28,007 bases of DNA from Lachnospiraceae bacterium UBA3850 (GCA_002392655.1 DGHK01000034.1:1-28007); one strand, 5' to 3'; shown: positions 6,969 to 14,980, counted from the first letter of the stretch. A program made the numbers and translations. The notes: a model not told the origin generated them from the sequence alone.

Positions 6969-7550
6969 ATGGGAACTATGGAACAGACAGAGCTTGTCAT
7001 GCAGATAAAAAAAGATGCGGCTGCAGTGATAGAGGAGATGGCTGAGAAGTCAAATCTCAAGAAAGGACAGCTTTTCATAATTGGTTGTTCTTCAAGTGAG
7101 ATAGTGGGAGAGCATATGGGTACTGCATCGAACAAGGACGCAGCTGAAGCTATGTACTCAGCTATATCTGATTTCCTGCGTGAGAAGGGTGTTGATATGG
7201 CAGTACAGTGCTGTGAGCATCTGAACAGATCGGTTGTTGTAGAAAGAGAGGTTGCGGAGAGATACGGGTTTGAAGAGGTAAATGTAGTACCGCAGCCACA
7301 CGCCGGTGGTGCGTTTGCCACAAAAGCATATAACAGCTTTAAGGATCCTGTAGTAGTCGAAAACATAAACTCGAAGGCTGATGCGGGAATTGATATAGGT
7401 GGAGTTATGATAGGAATGCACATCCATCCGGTTGTCGTTCCACTTAGACTTGAGAACAGATATATAGGAAAAGCTTTTGTAGTAGCAGCCAGAAGAAGAC
7501 CGAAATATGTGGGTGGAACCCGCGCAGTTTATAACGATTCATTAGAATAA
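6969..7550 (+). CDS. ywlG: UPF0340/TIGR01440 family protein (YwlG-like)
   Basis: A 193-residue soluble protein of the DUF436 family, whose function is not established. It matches the family through LFIIGCSSSEIVGEHMG near residue 40, QCCEHLNRSVVVERE near residue 80, VPQPHAGGAFA near residue 105 and DIGGVMIGMHIHPV near residue 145. The conserved Cys and His residues suggest a metal or cofactor site, but that is inference. GAGGG about ten bases upstream serves ATG 6969. It follows the phosphatase gene by one base and precedes hflX by 12 bases. Confidence 0.88.
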   Translation: MGTMEQTELVMQIKKDAAAVIEEMAEKSNLKKGQLFIIGCSSSEIVGEHMGTASNKDAAEAMYSAISDFLREKGVDMAVQCCEHLNRSVVVEREVAERYGFEEVNVVPQPHAGGAFATKAYNSFKDPVVVENINSKADAGIDIGGVMIGMHIHPVVVPLRLENRYIGKAFVVAARRRPKYVGGTRAVYNDSLE

Positions 7551-7562
7551 AAGGAATACTGA

Positions 7563-8858
7563 ATGTTGTATGAAAACAAGAAGGAAATAGAATATGTTAT
7601 TCTTGTCGCTGTAGATACCGGAGAAGCAAGAAACGGAAAGGGTGTATCTGCTGATGTCGAGACCTCGCTGGATGAGCTTGGGGAGCTTGCGGAAACCGCG
7701 GGTGCAGTGGTTGTAGGAAGAATGGTTCAGAAGCTCCCACATTTTAACAGCTCGACTTACTTAGGGGCGGGAAAGCTGGAAGAGTTAGAGTATATGATCT
7801 ATGAAACCGGAGCTACCGGTATAATTACGGATGATGAACTCTCACCGGCGCAGATGTACAATCTGGGGAAAGCACTTGATACGAAAGTCATGGACAGAAC
7901 CATGGTCATACTGGATATCTTTGCAGCGCACGCAAGAACATCTGAGGGTAAGCTTCAGGTTGAGCTGGCCCAGCTTCAGTATCGCTTGTCGAGGCTGACC
8001 GGAAAGGGTATCTCGATGTCGAGACTTGGTGGCGGTATAGGAACAAGAGGTCCCGGAGAGAAGAAGCTGGAGCAGGACAGGCGTGTTATCAGGAGTCGCG
8101 TCGCACAGCTGAGACGTGAGCTTGCGGATGTAGTTTCGCATAGAGAGCTTACTAGAAAAACAAGAGAAGCATCGGTTGATCCTGTATTTGCGATAGTCGG
8201 ATATACCAACGTTGGAAAGTCTACACTTTTAAATGCACTTACCGGCGCAGATATTCTGGCAGAGGACAAGCTCTTTGCGACACTTGATACGACGACCAGG
8301 GCATTTACCTATAAAAATGAGGGTGGAAAGCAGCGTATCCTTCTGACGGATACGGTTGGATTTATCAGAAAGCTTCCTCACAATCTTGTAGATGCATTTA
8401 GAAGTACTCTTGAAGAGGTGTGCTACGCAGACTATATCATTCATGTAGTTGATGTATCAAATATGGATAGGAATGATGAAATCAAGATAGTATATGAAAC
8501 TCTGGATATGCTCGGAGTTGAGAACAAGAAGATCATTACACTTTTTAACAAGATTGATAAGTTAGAAAATCCTGATGACCGTCTGGGTATGATCGACAAG
8601 AGAGCGGTTAAAACTCTTATGATATCAGCGAAAAGAGGAGACGGACTAGGTCTATTGCCACAGACAATAGATGCTGTTCTCAGAGAAGATCGTAAGTGTA
8701 TAGAAGCAGTTCTTCCTTATAAGGAAATGTCTCTTTTAGCAGAAATCAAAAAATCAGGAGAGATTGTGAAGGAAGAGTATCTTGATGACGGAGTGGGTAT
8801 TCAGGCTTTTGTTCCGGATGACTTATACGGAAAAATGATCAGATTCAAGGTAGACTGA
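7563..8858 (+). CDS. hflX: Ribosome-associated GTPase HflX
   Basis: A 431-residue GTPase that binds the 50S subunit and splits stalled or hibernating ribosomes. It has the N-terminal HflX domain, the conserved glycine-rich stretch GGGIGTRGPGEKKLEQDRR before the G domain, P-loop GYTNVGKST (213-221), DTVGF (G3) and NKID (G4). AAAGGA about seven bases upstream supports ATG 7563. It is the last gene of the operon; the hairpin at 8911-8946 may end the transcript. Since HflX rescues antibiotic-stalled ribosomes in some Firmicutes, it is functionally related to the ABC-F gene at 24453, though not linked to it. Confidence 0.95.
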   Translation: MLYENKKEIEYVILVAVDTGEARNGKGVSADVETSLDELGELAETAGAVVVGRMVQKLPHFNSSTYLGAGKLEELEYMIYETGATGIITDDELSPAQMYNLGKALDTKVMDRTMVILDIFAAHARTSEGKLQVELAQLQYRLSRLTGKGISMSRLGGGIGTRGPGEKKLEQDRRVIRSRVAQLRRELADVVSHRELTRKTREASVDPVFAIVGYTNVGKSTLLNALTGADILAEDKLFATLDTTTRAFTYKNEGGKQRILLTDTVGFIRKLPHNLVDAFRSTLEEVCYADYIIHVVDVSNMDRNDEIKIVYETLDMLGVENKKIITLFNKIDKLENPDDRLGMIDKRAVKTLMISAKRGDGLGLLPQTIDAVLREDRKCIEAVLPYKEMSLLAEIKKSGEIVKEEYLDDGVGIQAFVPDDLYGKMIRFKVD

Positions 8859-8880
8859 TTTTTGAAAATAATTATTGACC

Positions 8881-8913
8881 TTAATAACTTCTTAATAACT
8901 TTTATTGTATAAA
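8881..8913 (+). promoter_or_regulatory. Response-regulator box and promoter of the ABC/two-component operon
   Basis: TTAATAACTTC (8881-8891) is followed at once by TTAATAACTTT (8892-8902), an 11-bp direct repeat. The -10 TATAAA is at 8908-8913, and the repeat occupies the -35 position. Direct repeats with 11-bp period at this position are typical of OmpR/PhoB-type activators, and such a regulator is encoded at 12336. Confidence 0.6.
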
Positions 8914-8951
8914 GGTATTGTAAGCCGGTGAGCGGACAATACCTTTGTTTT
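8911..8951 (+). terminator. Leader hairpin, possible hflX terminator or attenuator
   Basis: AAAGGTATTG (8911-8920) pairs perfectly with CAATACCTTT (8937-8946) around 16 bases, followed by GTTTT. It overlaps the -10 at 8908-8913, so it would lie at the very start of the ABC transcript or serve as the hflX terminator. Confidence 0.5.
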
Positions 8952-8969
8952 AAAAGAAGAGGAGAAATG

Positions 8970-9779
8970 ATGAAGAAGATAGTATTATCAGCAAAAAACT
9001 TACAGAAAACATTTGCGAACAGCGGGGAGCAGGTGCATGTTCTTACAAATGTGAATCTTGAGATATACAGCGGCGATTTCACTGTTATCATGGGTTCATC
9101 CGGATCGGGAAAGTCGACACTCCTGTATGCGCTTTCAGGAATGGATGGTCCGACCTCAGGTGAGGTTATTTACAGCAGACCAGATTCCGAGAGTTCAGAT
9201 GGAATTAACATAGCAGCTCTGAAGGAGTCAAAGCTGGCAGATATCCGAGTGAAGGATTTTGGTTTTGTATTTCAGCAGATGCATCTGGTAAGCAACCTGA
9301 CGCTTTTTGAAAATGTAGCTGTTACCGGATATCTGAATAAAAAAAGAAGTGCAGCCGACACAAGAAAAAAAGCCGATGAACTTCTGGAGAGAGTTGGGCT
9401 CGAAGGTGTAAAAAAGCATCTTCCTTCCAGAGTTTCCGGAGGAGAGCAGCAGAGATGTGCTATAGCAAGAGCGGTTGTAAATGAACCTGTACTTCTGTTT
9501 GCTGATGAGCCGACAGGTGCACTTAACAGAAAAAATACAAAGGAAGTCCTGAACCTTTTCACAGAGCTAAATAGAGATGGACAGAGTATCGTAATGGTTA
9601 CTCATGATATCAAGTCTGCCTTAAGAGCAGATCGAATCCTCTATCTCGACGACGGAAATATAATCGGTGAACTAGAGCTTACAAAGTATGGCACAACTGA
9701 TAAAAACGGAGAACTACTGCAAAGTGATAAGGCCAGGGAAGCTCAGATAAATGCATGGCTCGAGTCCCTTGACTGGTAA
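8970..9779 (+). CDS. ABC transporter ATP-binding protein (MacB/BceA-type)
   Basis: A 269-residue ATPase subunit of an FtsX-type ABC system. Walker A GSSGSGKST (42-50), Q-loop FVFQQMHLV, signature VSGGEQQR, Walker B VLLFADEP followed by TGALN, and switch His in VTHDIK. The TGALN motif and the paired large permease place it in the MacB/LolD/BceA group, which use mechanotransmission or export peptides and lipids. AGGAG (8960-8964) is 5 bases before ATG 8970; ATG 8967 is the alternative, and the longer frame back to 8928 runs through the leader hairpin. It is followed by the permease after 15 bases and by a two-component system, an arrangement common in antimicrobial-peptide response modules. Confidence 0.93.
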   Translation: MKKIVLSAKNLQKTFANSGEQVHVLTNVNLEIYSGDFTVIMGSSGSGKSTLLYALSGMDGPTSGEVIYSRPDSESSDGINIAALKESKLADIRVKDFGFVFQQMHLVSNLTLFENVAVTGYLNKKRSAADTRKKADELLERVGLEGVKKHLPSRVSGGEQQRCAIARAVVNEPVLLFADEPTGALNRKNTKEVLNLFTELNRDGQSIVMVTHDIKSALRADRILYLDDGNIIGELELTKYGTTDKNGELLQSDKAREAQINAWLESLDW

Positions 9780-9794
9780 AGGAGAGGAAGTATT

Positions 9795-12209
9795 ATGGAA
9801 GTTTTTACACTTATAAAAGCGGATATAAGAAAAAGAAAAGGTACATTTTTCGGCTTCATGCTTTTATCGATGCTGATTACGATCAGCGTGATGTCGATGC
9901 TGGGCGTAAGTAATAATTATAATGATGCGATTGATAAAGCATTTAAGGATATAGACCGTGGAGTGATATTTGGTTCATTTCACTACGGCGATTTTGATGA
10001 TGAGCTTGAAAAGAAGGTTCTTGCCAGTGAAAGTGTAGAGAGCATAGAAGTTTATGACAAGCTTCTTGCCAAGGAATTTAAGTGTAATGGAAAAACTGAT
10101 GGTAATGGTTTTAATGTTCTGAAGTTCACGGAGCCGCTTTATATATATAACGAAGCAGGAACGGCATTTATAAATGAAAATGGTTCATATGGCGATACAT
10201 TTAAGCTGAAAAAAGGCGAGATATATCTTCCATACGGATTAAAGTCTGAATACAGTGCAAAAGAGGGCGATAGAATTCAGATGGATTTTCTGAGCGGGAC
10301 GAGAGAGTTTACAATCCGTGGTTTTGTCCAGGAACCTTACATGGGTTCAAATGTAATAGGTTATAAAACAGTATTTATAAGCGACGAGGAGTTTGATGAG
10401 GTGTTTGCTGACTGCGTCGGCCTTATCAAGGACGAAGGTGATGGATGGGCAGCGGGAAAGATATGCTATGTTCGCCCTTCCGAGAAGGCAAATCCTTCAT
10501 CTGATATGATGCTTCGAGAACTCAATCTGGAAACTAAATTCGACGATATGGCGCTCAGCACTATCACCAGAGAAACCTCTGAACATTATTCAGGAATGTT
10601 TATAAATGTTATTATGGCTGTTATTTTCGGCTTTGCTGCGCTGCTTCTGATTGTATTTCTTATTATAGCCGGACATAACATTAGTACAGAGATAGATCTG
10701 GATTATAAGAATCTCGGGATACTTAAGAGTCTTGGATTAACAAGTTCTCGAATGAGATATGTATATATGATCGAATATCTCTTCGTAGAGCTGATCGGAA
10801 TTAATCTTGGAGTGGCTGCGTCTATTCCGGTTGAGAGATGGATGAGCAGACTGTTCTTCGATATGACAGGAATTCTCCCACTTAAAAATGTTCCTATACT
10901 CGAAAGTATTATCTTTGGACTCGGACTGTTTGTAGTGACTGCACTTTACATACTGCTTTTCACAAGAAGAATTGCGAAGGTTAAACCTGTCAAAGCAATA
11001 ACCAGTGGCAAGGATGACTTCTATTTTGAAAATCGTCTCAATATGCCTATAACAAAGAGAGGACTTGGAGTATCTCTTGGACTGAGACAGATAACAGCAG
11101 CACCGAAAAGATATATAAGTATATTTATCGTAACGACACTACTTATATTTACGGTTATTACTGCGGAGCTCATGTCAGGATTTATTAAGTCGAAAAACGC
11201 TCTCAACAGTATGGGTGAGCCTTACTGTGAGTTACAGTTTGCTTATAAAGAGAACGATTCAAAGGATAGAGTCAAGGTTTCTGATGTTGAAGATATAGTA
11301 AAGAAATATACAGACATCGAAGGACGTATGTATAAGACACATCTCTATCTATCTATAAACGGAGAGTCTGTACTGACTATCGTAAAGGCGTATCCGGATG
11401 AATTTAGTTCCATCTATGAGGGAAGAGAAGTGAAGTACGATAATGAAATCGTGATTACTGATTATATCTCAAAGCTTATGGATGTTCATATCGGAGATAC
11501 TGTTACTATCGGAAGAGAAAAGCTTAGTGAAGAGTATGTTATAGTTGGAATCTTCCAGACTATGAGTGATACAGGAAAGGCTATCTCTATGTCTCTGGAT
11601 GGACTAAGCAGGCTTCGCGAGGATACGAGTAAAAAGTACACAGTTAACGACCTCAGTATGTACGGAGTGGCTCTTAAGGACGATTCGAAGGTAGAAGAGA
11701 TGTCTTCTGAAATAGAAAGCAAGTACGGCGATGACCTGAAGGTTAAAGGAACCAAGTTCGAAGATATGGGTGGAGACGATGAATTTACCTGTGGTTTCTA
11801 TGCAGCATCAGATGGCGTTGGATTCATTATATATATTTTGACATTTGTATTTGCTCTTGTTACAGTTGTTATGGTATGTGCAAAGTCCTTTGTGCAGGAG
11901 AGGACCGACATAGGAATCAGTAAGGCGGTTGGCTTTAAGGTCAGAAAAATCCGTATGCAGTTTGCAGCGAGATTTGCTATCCTCAGCCTGCTTAGCGGAG
12001 CGGTTGCGATAGTGCTTGCCAGACTATTCTCTCACAAGGTTCTGGAAATGGTATTCTCGATGTTCGGAGTGCCTCATATAGTTCTTGAATACGGCTTACT
12101 CGCATTTGTCGTACCGGTCGCTGTATTTATGGTAGTCTATATGATCTTCGGATATCTGGTATCCAGAAAGGTAAAGAAGGTCAGCACGAGGGAGCTTATA
12201 ACTGAGTAA
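9795..12209 (+). CDS. FtsX-like ABC transporter permease, 804 residues
   Basis: Membrane subunit partnered with the ATPase just upstream. One helix lies near residues 18-38, followed by a ~220-residue extracytoplasmic domain, then three helices (about 268-295, 325-345, 358-385) forming the first FtsX domain. A further helix near 435-455 precedes a second extracytoplasmic domain, and three C-terminal helices (about 665-690, 715-740, 755-785) form the second FtsX domain. The duplicated layout with large external domains is typical of MacB-like or Vex-like permeases. It is not the classical 10-helix BceB arrangement, so the substrate is unknown. Ribosome binding site GGAGAGGAAG lies just before ATG 9795. 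Confidence 0.9.
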   Translation: MEVFTLIKADIRKRKGTFFGFMLLSMLITISVMSMLGVSNNYNDAIDKAFKDIDRGVIFGSFHYGDFDDELEKKVLASESVESIEVYDKLLAKEFKCNGKTDGNGFNVLKFTEPLYIYNEAGTAFINENGSYGDTFKLKKGEIYLPYGLKSEYSAKEGDRIQMDFLSGTREFTIRGFVQEPYMGSNVIGYKTVFISDEEFDEVFADCVGLIKDEGDGWAAGKICYVRPSEKANPSSDMMLRELNLETKFDDMALSTITRETSEHYSGMFINVIMAVIFGFAALLLIVFLIIAGHNISTEIDLDYKNLGILKSLGLTSSRMRYVYMIEYLFVELIGINLGVAASIPVERWMSRLFFDMTGILPLKNVPILESIIFGLGLFVVTALYILLFTRRIAKVKPVKAITSGKDDFYFENRLNMPITKRGLGVSLGLRQITAAPKRYISIFIVTTLLIFTVITAELMSGFIKSKNALNSMGEPYCELQFAYKENDSKDRVKVSDVEDIVKKYTDIEGRMYKTHLYLSINGESVLTIVKAYPDEFSSIYEGREVKYDNEIVITDYISKLMDVHIGDTVTIGREKLSEEYVIVGIFQTMSDTGKAISMSLDGLSRLREDTSKKYTVNDLSMYGVALKDDSKVEEMSSEIESKYGDDLKVKGTKFEDMGGDDEFTCGFYAASDGVGFIIYILTFVFALVTVVMVCAKSFVQERTDIGISKAVGFKVRKIRMQFAARFAILSLLSGAVAIVLARLFSHKVLEMVFSMFGVPHIVLEYGLLAFVVPVAVFMVVYMIFGYLVSRKVKKVSTRELITE

Positions 12210-12213
12210 TATA

Positions 12214-12269
12214 GACAGAGTAGTAAAAACAGAGTAGTAAAGACAGAGTAGTAAAGACAGAGTAGTATA
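12214..12269. repeat. Four 14-bp tandem repeats
   Basis: GACAGAGTAGTAAA at 12214, AACAGAGTAGTAAA at 12228, GACAGAGTAGTAAA at 12242 and GACAGAGTAGTATA at 12256. The array begins four bases after the permease stop codon. Confidence 0.95.
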
Positions 12270-12288
12270 TACGGAAAACATCATTTGA

Positions 12289-12338
12289 CTTATAAGAATA
12301 AGATTATAAGTTGAAGCTTATAAGAGGAAGCTTATATG
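12289..12338. repeat. Second 14-bp array, carrying the ribosome binding site and start codon of the regulator gene
   Basis: CTTATAAG-type octamers start at 12289, 12303, 12317 and 12331, exactly 14 bp apart; three are palindromic or nearly so. The third unit contains the AGAGGAAG ribosome binding site and the fourth contains the ATG of the regulator gene (12336). Confidence 0.85.
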
Positions 12339-13013
12339 AGAAGTATTCTGATAATAGATGATGATAATGCACTTTCCGATATCACGAAGGATATGCTTGA
12401 GAACTATGGCTACGAGGTGGCGCAGGCCTTCAGTGTAGACGAAGCATTCGAGGTGCTGACAGACAGGAGATACGACCTGATAATCCTGGATATCAACCTT
12501 CCGGATGGAACAGGCTTCGAAGTCTGTGAGGAGCTGAGAAGCGTTTCAAATGTACCTGTGATATTTGCGAGTGCGAGAACAAGTGTAGATGACAGAATAA
12601 TAGGCTTTGAAAAGGGAGGGGATGACTACCTCCCTAAGCCTTTTTCTATGAAAGAGCTTTTGGTCAGAGTAAATGCACTGATCAGGAGAACCTATGGCTC
12701 GGAGGAGAAAGAGGAGATTGTATCCTTTGGAAATGTTGAGGTGAACCTGACCGGAAGAAGCGTCTCAAAAGGCGGAGCCCCCGTTTCACTTTCCCTGAAA
12801 GAGTTCGATCTTCTGGCATATCTCTGCAGAAACATGAACACACCGATTCAGAAGGACAAGCTTTTATCCGAAGTCTGGGGAGCGTTCAGCGAGGTAGATG
12901 CCTCAACACTTACAGTGCATATCAGATGGCTCAGAGAAAAACTGGAGGAGGATCCATCCAAGCCGAAGTATATAAAGACTGTGTTTAAGGTGGGGTATGT
13001 ATTAGAGGCTTAG
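12336..13013 (+). CDS. OmpR-family response regulator
   Basis: A 225-residue two-component regulator. The receiver domain (about 1-115) has the acidic pocket DDD at 8-10, phosphoacceptor Asp52 in LILDINLPDG, and the switch Lys in LPKPFS. The C-terminal winged helix has the usual LSLKEFDLLAYL and VHIRWLREKLEEDPSKPKYIKTVFKVGYV segments. It is 36 bases ahead of its kinase gene and downstream of the transporter, so it most likely controls the transporter operon via the 11-bp direct repeat at 8881. AGAGGAAG lies 4-5 bases before ATG 12336. Confidence 0.95.
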   Translation: MRSILIIDDDNALSDITKDMLENYGYEVAQAFSVDEAFEVLTDRRYDLIILDINLPDGTGFEVCEELRSVSNVPVIFASARTSVDDRIIGFEKGGDDYLPKPFSMKELLVRVNALIRRTYGSEEKEEIVSFGNVEVNLTGRSVSKGGAPVSLSLKEFDLLAYLCRNMNTPIQKDKLLSEVWGAFSEVDASTLTVHIRWLREKLEEDPSKPKYIKTVFKVGYVLEA

Positions 13014-13048
13014 TCGAACGGCGCCTGGAGTTCGAGAAAGAAAAAGTT

Positions 13049-14266
13049 ATGAATAAGAAATTGATAGCAGTTGCAGTAGTTTATGTTGTGATCATAGCGA
13101 TAGTTGCAGGGATGTTATTAAAATATAATAGAGACAGAAGACTGGATGCTGTGGCGGATAACAACGATCTGAAGGTTGTTGTTAATGAGATAGAGCAGAG
13201 TATTGCTTCGGGTGATGATGAGAGTGCGAAAAGACTCTGCGTGGAGCTGAAGAATTCACTGAGCAAAAAAGCAGATGAGAGTTCATCAGACTTTACTTTT
13301 GTTATCCTTCCGGCATTGATAAGTGTTATTGGCGTTATTACTATTCTTTTCTATGTGGACAGAAGTGTGCTAAGGCCTTTCAGGAAGCTCAAGAATTATG
13401 CTGCTGATGTTTCGAAGGGGGATCTGGATAAACCTCTACAGGTTGAAAGAGGAAACTATTTTGGTGACTTCACGTGGGCCTTTGACAATATGAGGCGTGA
13501 GATAGTTAAGTCGAGAGCGTCAGAGAAGGAAGCTATAGAGAACAACAAGACAGTCATAGCAACACTTTCTCATGATATAAAAACTCCTGTTGCTTCAATT
13601 CGTGCTTATGCCGAAGCATTTGAAGCAAATATGGACTCAACTCCGGAGAAGAGACAGAAGTATATCTCAACACTGATGGAGAAATGTGATGAAGTAACAA
13701 AGCTTACAAATGATCTGTTCCTGCATTCTATCTCCGAGATGAACAAGCTTGAGGTAAAGACTGAAAGTGTAGAACTTACCGGGTTTATCAGAGATGAAGT
13801 AGGGAAGCTATTTATTGGAGATGATGAGGCTCAGATAAAGCTTCCGGAAAACAAAGAAGTATTTGTCCGTTGCGATAGAAAGAGGCTGCTTCAGATATTT
13901 GAGAATCTGAAGAATAATGCTGAGAAGTATGCCAAAACTCCGGTTGAGATAACACTGGAAGCAGATGAACTGACAGGTGATGGACAGGCAGGAGATGAAC
14001 AGGCAAGTGATGAACTGACAAGTAATGAACAAGGATATGTAAAAATACATTTCAGAGATTTCGGATCCGGAATATCTGATGAAGAGATACCTTTTATTAC
14101 CGGCAAATTCTACCGTGGAAAGAACGTGGGAAGTGAAAACGGATCGGGTCTGGGTCTCTATATCGTAAAAGAGCTTATGACCAAAATGGAAGGTGACGTC
14201 AGCCTTTACAATAAGAACCCGGGATTAGATGTGGTTCTTACGTTTAAATGCGGCACTGACGTATAA
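13049..14266 (+). CDS. Membrane sensor histidine kinase
   Basis: A 405-residue kinase, partner of the regulator just upstream. Two helices (about 4-24 and 86-105) flank a ~60-residue external loop, too short for most ligand-binding domains, so sensing may depend on the ABC transporter or membrane. HAMP follows, then the H-box LSHDIKTP (His175), N-box NLKNNAEKYA, G1 DFGSGI, F-box FYRGK and G2 GSGLGL. A run of five-residue repeats (DELTG, DGQAG, DEQAS, DELTS, NEQGY; DNA 13964-14038) is inserted in the ATPase domain between the N and G1 boxes, an unusual low-complexity insertion. The last codons (VLTFKCGTDV) lie in another repeated DNA segment that continues past the stop codon. Confidence 0.93.
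   Translation: MNKKLIAVAVVYVVIIAIVAGMLLKYNRDRRLDAVADNNDLKVVVNEIEQSIASGDDESAKRLCVELKNSLSKKADESSSDFTFVILPALISVIGVITILFYVDRSVLRPFRKLKNYAADVSKGDLDKPLQVERGNYFGDFTWAFDNMRREIVKSRASEKEAIENNKTVIATLSHDIKTPVASIRAYAEAFEANMDSTPEKRQKYISTLMEKCDEVTKLTNDLFLHSISEMNKLEVKTESVELTGFIRDEVGKLFIGDDEAQIKLPENKEVFVRCDRKRLLQIFENLKNNAEKYAKTPVEITLEADELTGDGQAGDEQASDELTSNEQGYVKIHFRDFGSGISDEEIPFITGKFYRGKNVGSENGSGLGLYIVKELMTKMEGDVSLYNKNPGLDVVLTFKCGTDV
13964..14038. repeat. 15-bp tandem repeat inside the kinase gene
   Basis: GATGAACTGACAGGT, GATGGACAGGCAGGA, GATGAACAGGCAAGT, GATGAACTGACAAGT and a diverged fifth unit. The period is in frame, encoding five-residue repeats. Confidence 0.9.
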
Positions 14267-14320
14267 AAGTGGTGCTGACGTTTAAGCTGAAAAGGTGGTA
14301 TTGACGTTTAAACTTGACAC
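14233..14320. repeat. Imperfect 19-26 bp repeats spanning the kinase stop codon
   Basis: Units begin at 14233 (GGTTCTTACGTTTAAATGC), 14252 (GGCACTGACGTATAAAAGT), 14271 (GGTGCTGACGTTTAAGCTGA) and 14297 (GGTATTGACGTTTAAACTTG). The last unit supplies the -35 of the tRNA promoter. Confidence 0.7.
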
Positions 14321-14341
14321 AAGTGAACATAGATGATATTA
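14313..14341 (+). promoter_or_regulatory. Promoter of the tRNA-Ser/tRNA-Asn transcript
   Basis: TTGACA followed by a 17-base spacer and TATTAT, about 85 bases before tRNA-Ser. Confidence 0.7.
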
Positions 14342-14424
14342 TGATTTAGCGCTTATTTTTAGGTGTGCTGCAATAAGAGTTTATGCCGCAATATGGCTTA
14401 GACTTGGTAGAGAATATTCAGCAA

Positions 14425-14512
14425 GGAGATGTACTCAAGTGGCTGAAGAGGTGCCCCTGCTAAGGGTATAGGCCGTTAACGCGGTGCGAGGGTTCAAATC
14501 CCTCCATCTCCG
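14425..14512 (+). tRNA. tRNA-Ser (GCT)
   Basis: Acceptor arms GGAGATG (14425-14431) and CATCTCC (14505-14511) pair fully. The anticodon stem TGCCC/GGGTA encloses CTGCTAA with anticodon GCT at 14459-14461, and a long variable arm (GCCGTTAACGCGGTGC) marks a class II tRNA. The T-loop is GGTTCAAATCC. CCA is not encoded. Confidence 0.95.
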
Positions 14513-14548
14513 ATAGAGGTTCTTCATTATATCTAGTGTTTGGACCTT

Positions 14549-14698
14549 CTAGCGTAAGCTAGTTTGATTTACGAAACAAATCGGAACGCCGAGTTCTGCT
14601 TTACGACTTGCTAAAGCAAGTCTACAACCAGAACAGCGGCTTCGGAGCATCACTTTCGTGATGCTCGGTGATAACGATTTGCTTCGCAAATAGTTATC
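14549..14698 (+). repeat. Cluster of short hairpins between the two tRNAs
   Basis: Stems, in order: CTAGC/GCTAG (14549-14562); GACTTGC/GCAAGTC (14605-14622), itself enclosed by GTTCTG/CAGAAC; GAGCATCAC/GTGATGCTC (14645-14666, loop TTTC); and GATAAC-G-ATTTGC/GCAAAT-A-GTTATC (14670-14698, loop TTC). The last ends two bases before tRNA-Asn. They lie in the spacer of the tRNA transcript. Confidence 0.8.
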
Positions 14699-14699
14699 T

Positions 14700-14771
14700 T
14701 CCTCGATAGCTCAATGGTAGAGCACTCGGCTGTTAACCGAGGGGTTGTTGGTTCGAGCCCAACTCGGGGAG
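14700..14771 (+). tRNA. tRNA-Asn (GTT)
   Basis: Acceptor TCCTCGA (14700-14706) pairs with TCGGGGA (14764-14770) with one wobble; discriminator G14771. D-arm AGCTCAATGGTAGAGC, anticodon stem CTCGG/CCGAG with anticodon GTT at 14732-14734, T-arm GTTGGTTCGAGCCCAAC. CCA is not encoded. Confidence 0.95.
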
Positions 14772-14772
14772 C

Positions 14773-14937
14773 TTTGCCAGGGGATTGCCCGAACGAAGTG
14801 AGGGAGGGGTCCCATGGTCACGAGCGGAAGCGAGTGATGTGCGACTGCGAAGCAGCGCCAAAACTTGCAAAGCAAGGTTTGCAAGACCTGCGAAGTAATG
14901 AGCAGGGATTGACACTAGTTTTGCCAGGGGATTGCCC
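14773..14937 (+). repeat. Transcript tail of tRNA-Asn: 18-bp direct repeat and small hairpins
   Basis: TTTGCCAGGGGATTGCCC occurs at 14773-14790, two bases after the tRNA, and again at 14920-14937. Between them lie small hairpins with GAA or AAA loops: CTGC/GCAG (14845-14855) and CTTGC/GCAAG (14864-14876), plus TCAC/GTGA around 14818-14837. No protein-coding gene is supported here. Confidence 0.7.
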
Positions 14938-14946
14938 CTTAGAAGT

Positions 14947-14980
14947 AAAACACAACCTGATGCTAGGTTGTGTTTTTTTT
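14947..14980 (+). terminator. Terminator of the tRNA transcript
   Basis: AAAACACAACCT (14947-14958) pairs with AGGTTGTGTTTT (14965-14976), loop GATGCT, then an 8-T run. Confidence 0.95.

Noticed and set aside
8970..14266. Classical BceAB-RS bacitracin module
   Set aside because: The permease has duplicated FtsX domains with two large external parts and 804 residues, and the kinase has a ~60-residue external loop, unlike the intramembrane-sensing BceS.
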